This document shows, one piece after another, positions 23,928-32,906 of a DNA stretch of 59,594 nt; the first letter of the stretch is position 1; every line of letters begins with the position of its first letter. The translations under genes and the position numbers were made by a program. Under the pieces are notes generated by a model, which saw only the letters and a list, made by a program, of their open reading frames with translations, was not told where the DNA came from and did no database searches. Source of the DNA: HK-STAS-PATE-36 sp964610345 (GTDB lineage Bacteria > Patescibacteriota > Saccharimonadia > Saccharimonadales > JAGQNJ01); assembly GCA_964610345.1 (NCBI GenBank), contig CAZSVQ010000002.1:1-59594 (forward strand), given 5' to 3'.

Positions 23928-25007
23928 TTGAAGGAAAAAAAACTAAAAGTTGCGATTGTGCATGATTGGCTAGTTGGAGGTGGTGCAGAAAAAGTAGTCG
24001 AAGCGCTCCATCAAATGTATCCTGATGCGCCAATATATACATCATACGCAACTGATGAATGGCAAAGTAGACTAAACAATAAAGTTGTTACTGGTATTTT
24101 ACAAAAATGGCCTTTTGCAAAACTTCGCAAATTTATCCCATATCTTCGGATCTGGTGGTTCCAATCATTGAATTTCGAAGGCTACGACTTGGTAATTTCA
24201 TCTAGTGGGTCAGAGGCTAAAGGAATTAAAACTAGTGGTGACACTTTACATATAAATTACTGCCACGCTCCAACCCACTATTATTGGAGTAAATATGAGC
24301 AATATTTAAAAAACCCTGGATTTGGAATTTTCGACCCAATCGCACGCCTTGGCTTAAAACTTTTTATAGGAAACTTGCGTAAATGGGATTATAAAGCGGC
24401 TCAGCGCCCCGATATGTTAATTGCCAATTCAACCTACACCAAAGCCCAAATCAAAAAATACTATAAACGAGATAGCGCGGTTGTATTTCCGCCGGTTGAT
24501 GTCGATTATTTTAAGCCAGGCAAACGGGCAAACCGGTCAGGCTTTGTAATAGCTGGTCGCCAGACTCCTTACAAGCGGTTTGATCTGGCCGTCAAAGCTT
24601 GCACTAAACTTGGTCTGCCATTAACGGTTATCGGAACCGGTCCCGAGCATGAACGACTCAAAGCTATAGCTGGCCACACAGTAAAATTCTTGGGGCATAT
24701 AGACCGGAGCCAACTCCGCAAAGAATTACAATCGGCACAAGCTTTTATTTTTCCTGGTATTGATGATTTTGGTATCGCTCCAGTAGAAGCCTTAGCATCA
24801 GGCTGTCCAGTAATTGCCTATAAAGACGGCGGGGCACTGGATTATGTCAAGTCTGGCAAAACTGGCTATTTCTTTGATAAACCGACTGTCGATAGCCTGG
24901 CTAGCATCCTGCAGGGCTTTAAACCACTGCAAATCAAGCAATTACCCATAGACGTCAGCTACCATAGTTTCCAGAAAAGTATCCAAAACCAGCTTAACAA
25001 CTCATAG
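23928..25007 (+). CDS. Family GT4 glycosyltransferase
   Basis: A GT-B fold enzyme of 359 residues. The N-terminal domain begins VAIVHDWLVGGGAEKVVEAL; the C-terminal domain has FVIAGRQTPYKRFDLAVKAC, VIGTGPEHERL and DDFGIAPVEALASGCPVIAY, the nucleotide-sugar site. It resembles mannosyltransferases acting on polyprenyl-linked glycans. The start is TTG at 23928, with AGGA upstream; an ATG 8 bp earlier leads straight to a stop. It lies between the glycan initiator and galE. Confidence 0.88.
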   Translation: MKEKKLKVAIVHDWLVGGGAEKVVEALHQMYPDAPIYTSYATDEWQSRLNNKVVTGILQKWPFAKLRKFIPYLRIWWFQSLNFEGYDLVISSSGSEAKGIKTSGDTLHINYCHAPTHYYWSKYEQYLKNPGFGIFDPIARLGLKLFIGNLRKWDYKAAQRPDMLIANSTYTKAQIKKYYKRDSAVVFPPVDVDYFKPGKRANRSGFVIAGRQTPYKRFDLAVKACTKLGLPLTVIGTGPEHERLKAIAGHTVKFLGHIDRSQLRKELQSAQAFIFPGIDDFGIAPVEALASGCPVIAYKDGGALDYVKSGKTGYFFDKPTVDSLASILQGFKPLQIKQLPIDVSYHSFQKSIQNQLNNS

Positions 25008-25088
25008 TTTGCTATTAGCGTTATATATTTTTAGGCCACACACAGTCAATACTTGGTTCTAGCCGTGTTACCCTGTAATGTATTAGGT

Positions 25089-26102
25089 ATGAGAAAGATA
25101 CTAGTCACGGGTGGTTTGGGCTACATTGGCTCTCATACTGTAGTAGAGCTTCATAATAGTGGCTACACACCAATTATTGTTGATAATTTAAGTAACTCTC
25201 AACTATCCGTGCTGGACAGCATTGCAACTATCCTTGATCACAAGCCCACTTTTTATGAAGGCAATTTTGCAGACGATAAATTAGTGAGCCAGATCATCCG
25301 AGATAACAATGTATCGGGCGTCATTCATTTTGCCGCCTACAAGGCCGTGAACGATTCTATTGCGAAACCGTTAGATTATTACCAAAACAACGTGGCCGGA
25401 TTTATTAATCTGCTTGATTGTCTAAAAAAGCACAACGTTAGTAATTTAGTATTCTCTTCTTCATGCACAGTTTATGGCGAACCAGACAAACTACCGATAA
25501 CGGAATCAGCTCCGTTCAAACCTGCCGAGTCACCGTATGGCTCTAGTAAGCAAATGTGTGAAACTATTCTTAAAGATGCCCAAAAAGCCGGTGACGTAAA
25601 ATCTGCCATTTCTCTGCGCTACTTTAACCCAATAGGCGCTCATGAAAGTGGTCAAATAGGCGAACTACCACTTGGCGTACCGGCTAACCTGGTACCATTT
25701 GTCGCTCAAACCGCATCCGGCACCAGACAATCCCTGACCATTCATGGCAATGACTATTCAACGCCAGACGGCACCTGTATTAGAGATTACATTCATGTAG
25801 TCGATCTAGCCAAGGCCCACGTTAAAGCCATAGAGTTACTAGCCCACAAACCTAATTTTTACGATGCCGTTAATATTGGTACCGGCGCGGGCACAAGCGT
25901 CCTAGAAGTCGTCAATCAATTCATGGAGGTAAATAACGTTACCGTGCCATATACGATCGGCCCAAGACGTCCGGGCGACATTGTTAGCATCTACGCCAGC
26001 ACCACGAAAGCCAACAAAACCTTAAACTGGGAGGCGCAACTATCTGTTAAGAATGCCCTTGAAGATGTTTGGCGCTGGCAACAAAACCTAGAAAAAGCTT
26101 AA
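25089..26102 (+). CDS. galE: UDP-glucose 4-epimerase
   Basis: A 337-residue short-chain dehydrogenase-like epimerase: GGLGYIGSHTVVEL (NAD site), VIHFAAYKAV, SSSCTVYG, YGSSK (catalytic Tyr/Lys) and the C-terminal RPGDIVSIYAS. It interconverts UDP-Glc and UDP-Gal or their N-acetyl forms for glycan synthesis. The start is set at ATG 25089 because alignment begins there; TAATGT (25076-25081), with extended TG, ends 7 nt before it and TTGGTT sits 17 bp further up, suggesting a leaderless mRNA. Confidence 0.95.
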   Translation: MRKILVTGGLGYIGSHTVVELHNSGYTPIIVDNLSNSQLSVLDSIATILDHKPTFYEGNFADDKLVSQIIRDNNVSGVIHFAAYKAVNDSIAKPLDYYQNNVAGFINLLDCLKKHNVSNLVFSSSCTVYGEPDKLPITESAPFKPAESPYGSSKQMCETILKDAQKAGDVKSAISLRYFNPIGAHESGQIGELPLGVPANLVPFVAQTASGTRQSLTIHGNDYSTPDGTCIRDYIHVVDLAKAHVKAIELLAHKPNFYDAVNIGTGAGTSVLEVVNQFMEVNNVTVPYTIGPRRPGDIVSIYASTTKANKTLNWEAQLSVKNALEDVWRWQQNLEKA

Positions 26103-26157
26103 ATGCTCTTAGTCTTAATATGAGCATTGGTACGACACCAACCATTCTGTTGCAATA

Positions 26158-27288
26158 CTATTGGTTTAACAACTCGACTGCATTTTTTTGGTTGATCACA
26201 GTAAACTCTGGTGACCCAAAACTATCAACAAAAGCTTTTGGAATTTTTACACGACGTTTTGACGACCATTTAAACTCATAAACCCTGGTCATGTCGTTTT
26301 GAATTTGAACATAATCTACCTCTGCACCAATGTAATTCCGCCAAAAATACTCATTAGCCGGCATCGATAATAGTAAGTTTGATTTTCGCAGTTCATTTAT
26401 ACAAAAATTTTCCCATAATGCTCCTACATCATCTCTTACCTCAAGGGGCATAAGTCGGCCGAGTAGCGCATTACGCACACCTAAATCCACAAAATATATT
26501 TTTCTTTGCTTGCGAATACTGCCCCTGCTATTGCCCGTAAGCGGCATTAACGAATGTATCACGTAGGCCTTTTCTAGCAGATCAATCAATCTGCGTACGG
26601 TACTTACGTCCAGCCCTAAACTATTTGCTAACTCATTAAAACTAACTGTGCTCCCGATTTGTAGTGCTAGTAGTTTGAGTAATGACACTAGCGTTGACTC
26701 ACTCCTGATTGCACCAATACTTAATAAGTCACGGTATAGATAATTATTAGTTAAGTTGGCTAAATACCTATCTTTATTGGTGGCGGTATTCAGGGCAATT
26801 TCAGGATATTGACCATAAATAAGAAGTTGTTTCAATAACCGAGTTTTTTCAAGGTTATCTCCTGGTAGCTCCGAAACGCACATTGGCCAGATAGTAAAAT
26901 AGTATGCCCTGCCAGTTAGAGGCTCATTGATCGAATCGGCTAGCTCAAAGCTAGAAGAACCAGTAGCTAAAACTTTGATGTCTTTAAAATTATCGGCCAG
27001 TAGTTTTAGAGTAATACCTATGTTCTCAACACGTTGAGCCTCATCTATTACCACCATATTACTCGAACCAACAACATGTGCCAGTTCGGTTGATGTTTTA
27101 TTGCTCAAACTTAGGGCAATGTCTGGTTCGTCGCAATTAAGATATTTGTAGTCTGGGTCTATATTTGTGGCGATGTTTTTAGCTAATGTGGTTTTTCCAA
27201 CTTGCCGAGGGCCATACAAAACAGCAATCTTGCCTTCTTTTAAAGTATCGACTATGCCTGACTCGTGGTTACGTTTTATATACTTCAT
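26158..27288 (-). CDS. AAA+ ATPase with DUF4143 domain
   Basis: This 376-residue protein has Walker A GPRQVGKTTLAKN, Walker B MVVIDEAQRV, the sensor sequence VLATGSSSFELA and a C-terminal DUF4143/PD-(D/E)XK-like region (ALWENFCINELRKS, YIGAEVDYVQ, RVYEFKWSSKRRVKIP). Such ATPases are common accessory genes; their cell role is unknown. The start ATG 27288 is preferred over the ATG at 27297, which lies within the TATAAT -10 (27296-27301) ending 7 nt before. Its promoter sits in two direct repeats. It opens the accessory island. Confidence 0.85.
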   Translation of the reverse strand: MKYIKRNHESGIVDTLKEGKIAVLYGPRQVGKTTLAKNIATNIDPDYKYLNCDEPDIALSLSNKTSTELAHVVGSSNMVVIDEAQRVENIGITLKLLADNFKDIKVLATGSSSFELADSINEPLTGRAYYFTIWPMCVSELPGDNLEKTRLLKQLLIYGQYPEIALNTATNKDRYLANLTNNYLYRDLLSIGAIRSESTLVSLLKLLALQIGSTVSFNELANSLGLDVSTVRRLIDLLEKAYVIHSLMPLTGNSRGSIRKQRKIYFVDLGVRNALLGRLMPLEVRDDVGALWENFCINELRKSNLLLSMPANEYFWRNYIGAEVDYVQIQNDMTRVYEFKWSSKRRVKIPKAFVDSFGSPEFTVINQKNAVELLNQ

Positions 27289-27297
27289 GGTTGTCAT

Positions 27298-27355
27298 TAT
27301 ATAGAATTTTGTGGTTTTTGTCTAGATAAATATATAGAATTTTGTGGTTTTTGTC
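27298..27355. repeat. Two 25-bp direct repeats at the DUF4143 ATPase promoter
   Basis: The 25-bp unit beginning TATATAGAATTTTGTGG occurs at 27298-27322 and 27331-27355, perfectly conserved and offset by 33 bp (about three helical turns). The first copy spans the minus-strand promoter: TAGACA (27319-27324), 17 bp, TATAAT (27296-27301). This spacing is what a cooperatively binding regulator would use. It may be an autoregulatory operator. Confidence 0.6.
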
Positions 27356-27558
27356 ATATAATTGGGTTAATTTGTGCCATTATCCATAAAACTTGCGTAA
27401 ACAACTAGACTTAAGGCAATCTACTAGTATACTTTGGTGATTTAGTTTATCACACCTCAATCGCAGTAAAATTGCAAGCGTGAATATGTATACCATTTAA
27501 CTTGTAGTTGCGCTGAGCGCCTGAACACGTACTATTTTAAAGGTTGTTATGCACATTA

Positions 27559-28866
27559 CTAAATCCTACCCCCTGTACCACTTGCCCAAAGCGGATGCCA
27601 ATCTAACTTGTATTGCACAACGTTTCCGTCGCTCTGTATATAAAACCTGCCTGGATTAGCTTTTGGTGTTGTTGCCCAAACCGGCTTATAATTTACGTCA
27701 TAAATAACCAAGTTACCGTCGTATTGTACATATAAGTATGCGCCCCTTCCGGCTGTACCACTAGACCAAATAGGGTGATGCCCTGGCCCAAAAGCTACCA
27801 TATCACCATTTGATAACAAAGCTAAACTGTAGCGTTTATCGCTTGAACGCAAGTATTCATTTTTACCCAAAACTTGCCCTGGCACTAAATAATCAGTCCC
27901 CTTAAACACCAGACTATCTCCTATTGTAATATTGCTAGCCCATCTTGGCGTTTGATTTTGATACATTACTAAATTTGCATCTGTTTGGAGCGCAATGACA
28001 TTTGCTCCAGCCTTTGACCCACTAGCCCATAATGGCCTCCAGTTTGCTGAATATACTACAAAGTTGCCGTCACCCTGGAATACCGCAAAAGCTCCTGGAT
28101 TACCACCAGTTCTAGTGTGCCAAATTACCCTCATTCCATCACCATACTCAACCAAATTACCGTCGCCTTGCATGACTAAAACATATTTGGTGTTGGCGGA
28201 TTCAATATACTGACCAGGTCTAATATACTGACCAGGTTGTAAACTGTCATTTCCTAAAAATTGCAAACCATTACCTAAACCATTATTAGTGCTAGCGGGA
28301 GGCTGTTGTGTCTCCGGTGAAGATGACACCCCAAAACTCACAAACTTACTCAAACCAAGTTGGCTAATGCTTCCACTCCTAGCGCCGTAACTCCCGGTAC
28401 TTCCCCAGTTATATTCAGAAATCGTAAGTGTACTGCCGTTTACACTCTCTACAAACACCACATGACCATAACGTTCGTCTACACCAACGGATCCAGCTGT
28501 TGGTGAAGAACTTACGCTCAAACCCTTGCTTGGTGCATTATTATCCCATGCACCTGCATTGCCTAGGCCTGAAACTTTGGCCAAAGCAATTCCCGAACTC
28601 ACTAAACGCCATGCTACATAATCAGTACAGTTGCGGTAATAATAGTTGCCGGTGCTTCCATTTCTAGTCTGACCATTAATTGACCATTCGTAGTTTGGGC
28701 ATTTACCAGTTGTTTGACCGGTAGTCACACAAACTGCATCTGCCCAAGGGTAGCCCCCATTTGCATATGCCTTACCCCTAAAGCCAAGCAAACTAAAGGC
28801 ACTTATAGTTATAACTACCACCAAGAGTATAAGCTTTACATACCTTGCGCATAGCACATCATTCAT
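27559..28866 (-). CDS. Secreted CHAP amidase with tandem B-lectin domains
   Basis: A 435-residue protein with signal peptide (about 8-35), CHAP domain with Cys80 (NCTDYVAWRL) and His135 (GHVVFVE), then six bulb-lectin repeats from 195 to the end, with sites such as QGDGNLVEY, QGDGNFVVY, QTDANLVMY, QYDGNLVIY and QSDGNVVQY matching QxDxNxVxY. This motif binds mannose in plant and bacterial lectins; the fourth repeat (LSNGDMVAF) is degenerate. A wall-cleaving enzyme targeted to mannose/rhamnose glycan is a fair model. It is next to loci that make GDP-mannose. Confidence 0.9.
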   Translation of the reverse strand: MNDVLCARYVKLILLVVVITISAFSLLGFRGKAYANGGYPWADAVCVTTGQTTGKCPNYEWSINGQTRNGSTGNYYYRNCTDYVAWRLVSSGIALAKVSGLGNAGAWDNNAPSKGLSVSSSPTAGSVGVDERYGHVVFVESVNGSTLTISEYNWGSTGSYGARSGSISQLGLSKFVSFGVSSSPETQQPPASTNNGLGNGLQFLGNDSLQPGQYIRPGQYIESANTKYVLVMQGDGNLVEYGDGMRVIWHTRTGGNPGAFAVFQGDGNFVVYSANWRPLWASGSKAGANVIALQTDANLVMYQNQTPRWASNITIGDSLVFKGTDYLVPGQVLGKNEYLRSSDKRYSLALLSNGDMVAFGPGHHPIWSSGTAGRGAYLYVQYDGNLVIYDVNYKPVWATTPKANPGRFYIQSDGNVVQYKLDWHPLWASGTGGRI

Positions 28867-29032
28867 GCTTTGAATCCCCCAATCGTTAGATCGTGAGGGT
28901 CAATATAAACGCCAATTCAAATTAAGAAAATTGCTCAAGCTAAAACCCAAAAAACATAAGAAAAACGTTAACTGATAAAAACTTGTGGATATATGTTTTA
29001 AATATTACGTTATTAACTTTAGGTTCTCTGCA

Positions 29033-29254
29033 TCAAGAATTACTTGGCAATACTACACCAGCTTCTTTTGCGACAAGCATCAGTTCTGAGTGTGTTTGTA
29101 AAATCTTCTCTTCAATCGACTTTTTTGCAAATTTATTACTTGCACTTTTATCCTTTTGAACACCCACTAACATAGAATATATTTCCCGAACGTCGTTCTC
29201 TAGTGCATCAATACGCACTTCTAATCTAATCTGCGTTTGCTTAGTTAAGCTCAT
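29033..29254 (-). CDS. Small helical protein, unknown
   Basis: A 73-residue, charged, heptad-like protein (QTQIRLEVRIDALENDVREI) that would form a coiled coil. No family is recognised. TAAGAT ends 6 nt before the ATG, in keeping with leaderless start. It is divergent from the RelB-like gene and may belong to the same accessory island. Confidence 0.5.
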   Translation of the reverse strand: MSLTKQTQIRLEVRIDALENDVREIYSMLVGVQKDKSASNKFAKKSIEEKILQTHSELMLVAKEAGVVLPSNS

Positions 29255-29487
29255 ACCCTTATCTTAACATGTACCAACAACAAACTCTGATTAACCTTTT
29301 TAATGTTACAGCGCTGGCGCAACTCCATTTATGCCACATTGTCATAACATCAAGACTGTTCATTTACCAAACAACAGATAATAAAATACTTGACGCTACC
29401 AAACTTCAGAAAGCTAGAGTAAACGAACAATCTTGGACTTTTTTACGTATTACTTATTCTTAATATATGGATAGTATTAACATAGTC

Positions 29488-29503
29488 GTACATCGTAATG
29501 TAC
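29488..29503. promoter_or_regulatory. Palindromic operator candidate before the RelBE-like operon
   Basis: A perfect inverted repeat GTACAT-CGTA-ATGTAC lies 33 bp upstream of the antitoxin ATG and next to a possible -10 (TATTAT, 29507-29512). RelB/Phd antitoxins repress through such palindromes. The rest of the 29255-29535 gap shows no gene. Confidence 0.5.
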
Positions 29504-29535
29504 ATTTATTATGTAGTTTTAAAAGGACAGTTATT

Positions 29536-29793
29536 ATGAGCATCAAAACAATTGACACAACCGATTTGCGTAATAACCTCGCGGCAACTATTAAGTCGCT
29601 CAATAAAGATGACATTTTGTTTATTAAAAGCCGCGGTAAACTAACAGGCAAAGTCATTATTGACGACGAGGTTCTTGAGGATTTGTTACTATTTCAGGAT
29701 GCCGATTATATTAAGTCTATTGCCAAAGCCCGCGAAGAAGTTAAACGCGGTGATACCTATACTTTCGATGAGGTCTTTGGAGACGTTTTATAG
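29536..29793 (+). CDS. RelB/Phd-like antitoxin
   Basis: An 85-residue protein (TTDLRNNLAATIKSLNKDD, FIKSRGKLTGKVIIDDEVL) with the Phd/YefM-like N-terminal fold and a C-terminal acidic tail (GDTYTFDEVFGD). The start is ATG 29536, preceded by AAAAGGA; the frame is open from 29467 but the family begins here. Its stop overlaps the toxin GTG by 1 nt. Confidence 0.8.
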   Translation: MSIKTIDTTDLRNNLAATIKSLNKDDILFIKSRGKLTGKVIIDDEVLEDLLLFQDADYIKSIAKAREEVKRGDTYTFDEVFGDVL

Positions 29794-30053
29794 TGAGTGA
29801 ATATCGGTTGGTATTTGCCCACAGCGTTAAAAAAGATATCGATAAGCTTGACCATTTAACCCGGCAACGGATAGGTAAAAAACTGGGACAATTTCTAAAG
29901 CAAGATGATCCGCTGGTGCGCACTCGGCAATTAATTGACTCTAAGCTGGGTGTATACGGGTGCCGGATTGAACATTACCGAATTGTGTTCGATATGCACG
30001 AAAATACCATAGAGGTGGTATCCATAAAACACCGTAAGGATGTATATAGATAG
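29793..30053 (+). CDS. RelE/ParE-family toxin
   Basis: An 86-residue toxin starting at GTG 29793. It carries the RelE/ParE pattern: VFAHSVKKDIDKL, then GCRIEHYRIVFDMHENTIEVVSIKHRKDVY. The R/Y-rich end (YGCRIEHYRI, KHRKDVYR) fits the RelE mRNA-interferase side of the family. It would be blocked by the antitoxin encoded just upstream in the same operon. Confidence 0.85.
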   Translation: MSEYRLVFAHSVKKDIDKLDHLTRQRIGKKLGQFLKQDDPLVRTRQLIDSKLGVYGCRIEHYRIVFDMHENTIEVVSIKHRKDVYR

Positions 30054-30627
30054 TATTAGCCAGGAGTATACCCGTGCTCTGTTTGATTACAAACAGTGCC
30101 AACTCCCCAAACGGCTCAAGCCGTTTACGGAGTTCTTAATAAAAACGCAAGATACATATCGCCATTCCAGCCCTCAGCTATAGCCTTTTCCTAACCTTGG
30201 TTTTTTAACCGTTCACCACGATCATGACGCTACTTAGCACCTTCTGGACTGCCTCAAATATGTCGACAGATACATCAACCGCAAAAAGCTTGCCAAATTG
30301 AAATGTGATAAGCTTCATTTCAAGCGTAGTATACTCTCTATAAATTAAGGCCCATTGTACGCCTAAACATATTTACCGATACCCAATCTATCTGTCTTTA
30401 CTCTTATCTATTTTTATCTTCTTTCTTTTCTCCCCTTTATAATATATAAATATAGAGAAGAAGATATGGAACAAGTGATAAATGAGTGTGTGTAGCTTTA
30501 TTAGTGTAAGTATAGTTAGTTCTAGTATTAGGCATATGCGTAGTTATTTAGCTAGTTATGTGATCAAATTATTTGGTAGATTTAATGTTGGCTTGATGAA
30601 TATTGATGATAGTCTGGAGGTAATTAT
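30054..30627. other. 574-bp gap with two strong stem-loops, no gene
   Basis: Two tandem hairpins follow the toxin gene: CTGTTT/AAACAG (30079-30084 / 30091-30096) and a bipartite AACTCC-AAACGGC / GCCGTTT-GGAGTT (30101-30134) with TCAA loop. They probably end transcription. Further on is a pyrimidine-rich tract (about 30396-30440) and an AT-rich promoter-like stretch (TATAATATATAAATATAG near 30441). No frame is credible. The last 25 bp carry GGAGG 7 nt before the next ATG. Confidence 0.5.
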
Positions 30628-31491
30628 ATGAGTAAAACCGAAGTTAATGAAACTGGTACGGTTAGTTACCGAAGGCCACTGAACAATCAGCAAATTAAAA
30701 CTCTCCACCTACTGTATCTATATCGCTTTTGTACCAGTAAGCAATTAGCTTATTCGCTTAACCGACCCAATCATAAAGCAATCCAAAATAAACTTCAGAT
30801 TCTCGAAGCCCAAGGACTCATTGGTAAACGTTACGATAAAAGCTACAAACTTGCTGGGAGGTCAGCCGAATATTACATCACACCAAAGGGCGCCCGTGCG
30901 CTCGAAAAAGCCAAACCGCACACAACCAACACTCGGGCAACCAATAGCCTGTACAAGAATAAAACCGTGTCAGATGACTTCATCAGGCACTGCATTACCG
31001 TTACCGAAACAGCCCAAAACCTAAAAAACCTGTACGGCAATGACGACAAACTCATCTTATTCACAAAAAGCTATATGACCCAAAGCAGTTGTTTTCCTGC
31101 ATGGAAGCCCGACATACACCTTGCAATACGCGCAACTGACGAAACACCAAACGTGCACTACTTTGTCGATGTGTGGGACGGCACAAAACCATTTTTTGTC
31201 AGCGTCAGGAAGGCTCGAAACTATGTAAACTTCAAAGCCCGTGAAGATTGGTTCGAAAATGAACATTATCCAGCAATTCTCACTATCTGCGATAACGAAC
31301 TAGCTCAAAAAAAGCTGAACCGGCAAATTAGGCGTATTTTGAATGAGCAATGGGATGATGAGTTGATCTTTGCTACGACGACTACAGACAAGATACAGCA
31401 AGCCATAAAACCCGCAGATAGAATTTGGAGCAAAATATATGCAGACGATAACCCTGAGGTAGTGAACTTAAGAAACTTGTTGGTATACTAG
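30628..31491 (+). CDS. Winged-helix protein, replication-relaxation-like
   Basis: A 287-residue protein. Residues 17-95 form a winged helix (LLYLYRFCTSKQLAYSL, IQNKLQILEAQGLIGKRYD, YYITPKGARALE). The C-terminal part has WKPDIHLAI ... YFVDVWDGTKPFFVSVRKARNY, resembling the PD-(D/E)XK-like core of replication-relaxation family proteins found on plasmids and integrative elements. GGAGG lies 7 nt before the ATG. It is followed 8 bp later by a tRNase-like toxin gene. The role could be plasmid replication control or regulation of that gene. Confidence 0.6.
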   Translation: MSKTEVNETGTVSYRRPLNNQQIKTLHLLYLYRFCTSKQLAYSLNRPNHKAIQNKLQILEAQGLIGKRYDKSYKLAGRSAEYYITPKGARALEKAKPHTTNTRATNSLYKNKTVSDDFIRHCITVTETAQNLKNLYGNDDKLILFTKSYMTQSSCFPAWKPDIHLAIRATDETPNVHYFVDVWDGTKPFFVSVRKARNYVNFKAREDWFENEHYPAILTICDNELAQKKLNRQIRRILNEQWDDELIFATTTTDKIQQAIKPADRIWSKIYADDNPEVVNLRNLLVY

Positions 31492-31499
31492 GTTTTATT

Positions 31500-31883
31500 A
31501 TGGCAACATACCGTGTTATTCTTCCAACTCACCTCAAACCGTCACCTGCCCGGTATGAGCTGACAGCTGCGCAATTACTTGCTGAATACTTTAAGACTGA
31601 CGTTAAGTTTATTTCACGATCCAATCATAAGACTCCGGATTTCATTATTGACGGCGAGAAATGGGAGCTTAAGAGCCCAACTGGTACTGGAAAACGGAAC
31701 ATTGAACGCCAACTGCAAACCGGTATTAAACAATCGAAAAATATTGTGTTTGATGCCCGCCGTTCTAAAATACATATTGCTAGAATAAAGAATGTCCTCA
31801 ACTATCAGTTTCGTTTGGCAAAGAGCATCAAGAGAATCGTACTGATAGATAAAAACAAAAACGTTATTGAACTGACGAGATAG
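31500..31883 (+). CDS. CdiA-CT-like tRNA nuclease, stand-alone
   Basis: A 127-residue protein matching the CdiA C-terminal toxin family: LLAEYFKTDVKFISRS, TPDFIIDGEKWELKSPTG, NIERQLQTGIKQSKNIVFDAR. Asp in PDF and Glu/Lys in WELK form the PD-(D/E)XK site. In contact-dependent inhibition such domains cut tRNA and are held by an immunity protein. Here it is a free-standing gene 8 bp after the winged-helix gene with no obvious immunity gene, so either the partner upstream neutralises it or it has a housekeeping role on mobile elements. Confidence 0.7.
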   Translation: MATYRVILPTHLKPSPARYELTAAQLLAEYFKTDVKFISRSNHKTPDFIIDGEKWELKSPTGTGKRNIERQLQTGIKQSKNIVFDARRSKIHIARIKNVLNYQFRLAKSIKRIVLIDKNKNVIELTR

Positions 31884-31902
31884 ACTGTGTTATACTACAA
31901 GT

Positions 31903-31952
31903 ATTGAAGGCTCGGCAGCGTTGGATTACGCAGGTTCTGAACCTTCTTTTTT
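31903..31952 (+). ncRNA. Predicted ~50-nt small RNA with its own promoter and terminator
   Basis: Promoter elements TTGAAC (31867-31872) and TATACT (31891-31896) are 18 bp apart, the former inside the end of the tRNase gene. The transcript would contain GCGT/ACGC (31918-31921 / 31928-31931) and AGGTT/AACCT (31932-31936 / 31940-31944) hairpins; GAAGG (31906-31910) can also close with CCTTC (31942-31946). A run of six T follows, typical of a Rho-independent terminator. It may also terminate the upstream operon. The following gap to 32144 holds another hairpin (32030-32055) but no gene. Confidence 0.5.
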
Positions 31953-32144
31953 ATTCATTAGTATAAAATTCCTTAAGTAAAACCGATAAAATTACCGCAA
32001 TCGTAACACCACCCCTGCCTGTAGTAACAAAGCTGTGTGTCACATACTACAGCTTTTCGCAATTTACTAGGGGTATGAATTACAAACGTGCCTGTATTAA
32101 ATAGATCAACCGGGTTAGATTAATAAATGTATACCCCGTGTGCT

Positions 32145-32906
32145 CTACTTATTGGCAACTTTTAGGATCGTCTCGATAACAAGTTCTGTGTCTTCGTGGT
32201 TTTTTACTTCAATGCAGTCTATGCCAAGAGCTTTAACTGGGTAGTCATTTCCACCTTCGCCCAATTTATCGCCCACAAATAAAATCTCATCTTTACTTAT
32301 CTCTAGTGTTTGCATGAGTTTTTCCATACCATAAGCTTTGTCAATTCCTGGGATTGTCACATCAATAGATGTTGTGCCACCTATTCTAACCTCATAATCT
32401 GGCAACTCTTCAACCACTAATGCCCTAATTTGTTGACGCTTTTTAGTGTCTGGGTCCCAGATATACTTTTCATTTGCAGGAGCATCTTGCCCGAGTGCTG
32501 AATATGTTATTTGGCTAAATCTGTCTTGGGCAAGCTCGCCATATGGCTTGGTTTCATAATACCCGCATTGCTTGGTCGCTTTAACTAGTGTGTCAATTAT
32601 TCTTTTCCTATCGTTAACTGGTATGTCTTCAGAGTAAATCAACTTCCATTTGCGCTCAATGTCATCGTAACGATAATACCGGGTTCCGCAAGTTGGCATC
32701 AAATGTAGGTTCTGCAAATAGTGATGCTCTACTTTAAGTTCGCCAACTACTTGCTTTTCAAACTGCGGGAACCACCCGCCAGATATCACACAAACCTGAA
32801 AATTCTTAAGCAACTCACCAAGCAACTCAGACATGCGGTCATTTATTGGCGATTTAGTTACGGCTAATGTGTCATCCAAATCAAAAGCTATGACTTTCTT
32901 GCTCAC
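32145..32906 (-). CDS. HAD-type phosphomannomutase-like protein
   Basis: A 253-residue HAD-IIB enzyme with FDLDDTLAVTKSPI (motif I), a GTRYYRY cap segment, GGTTSIDVTIPGIDKAYGMEKL and FVGDKLGEGGNDYPV (motif IV). The order and the last block resemble eukaryotic-type phosphomannomutase, which interconverts mannose-6-P and mannose-1-P. The gene overlaps manC by 4 nt, so it most likely feeds mannose-1-P to GDP-mannose synthesis. A simple sugar-phosphatase is the alternative. Confidence 0.8.
   Translation of the reverse strand: MSKKVIAFDLDDTLAVTKSPINDRMSELLGELLKNFQVCVISGGWFPQFEKQVVGELKVEHHYLQNLHLMPTCGTRYYRYDDIERKWKLIYSEDIPVNDRKRIIDTLVKATKQCGYYETKPYGELAQDRFSQITYSALGQDAPANEKYIWDPDTKKRQQIRALVVEELPDYEVRIGGTTSIDVTIPGIDKAYGMEKLMQTLEISKDEILFVGDKLGEGGNDYPVKALGIDCIEVKNHEDTELVIETILKVANK

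Noticed and set aside
32070..32137. Inverted GGGGTAT/ATACCCC pair as island attachment site
   Set aside because: Only 7 bp per arm, no integrase gene and no matching direct repeat at the other island end.
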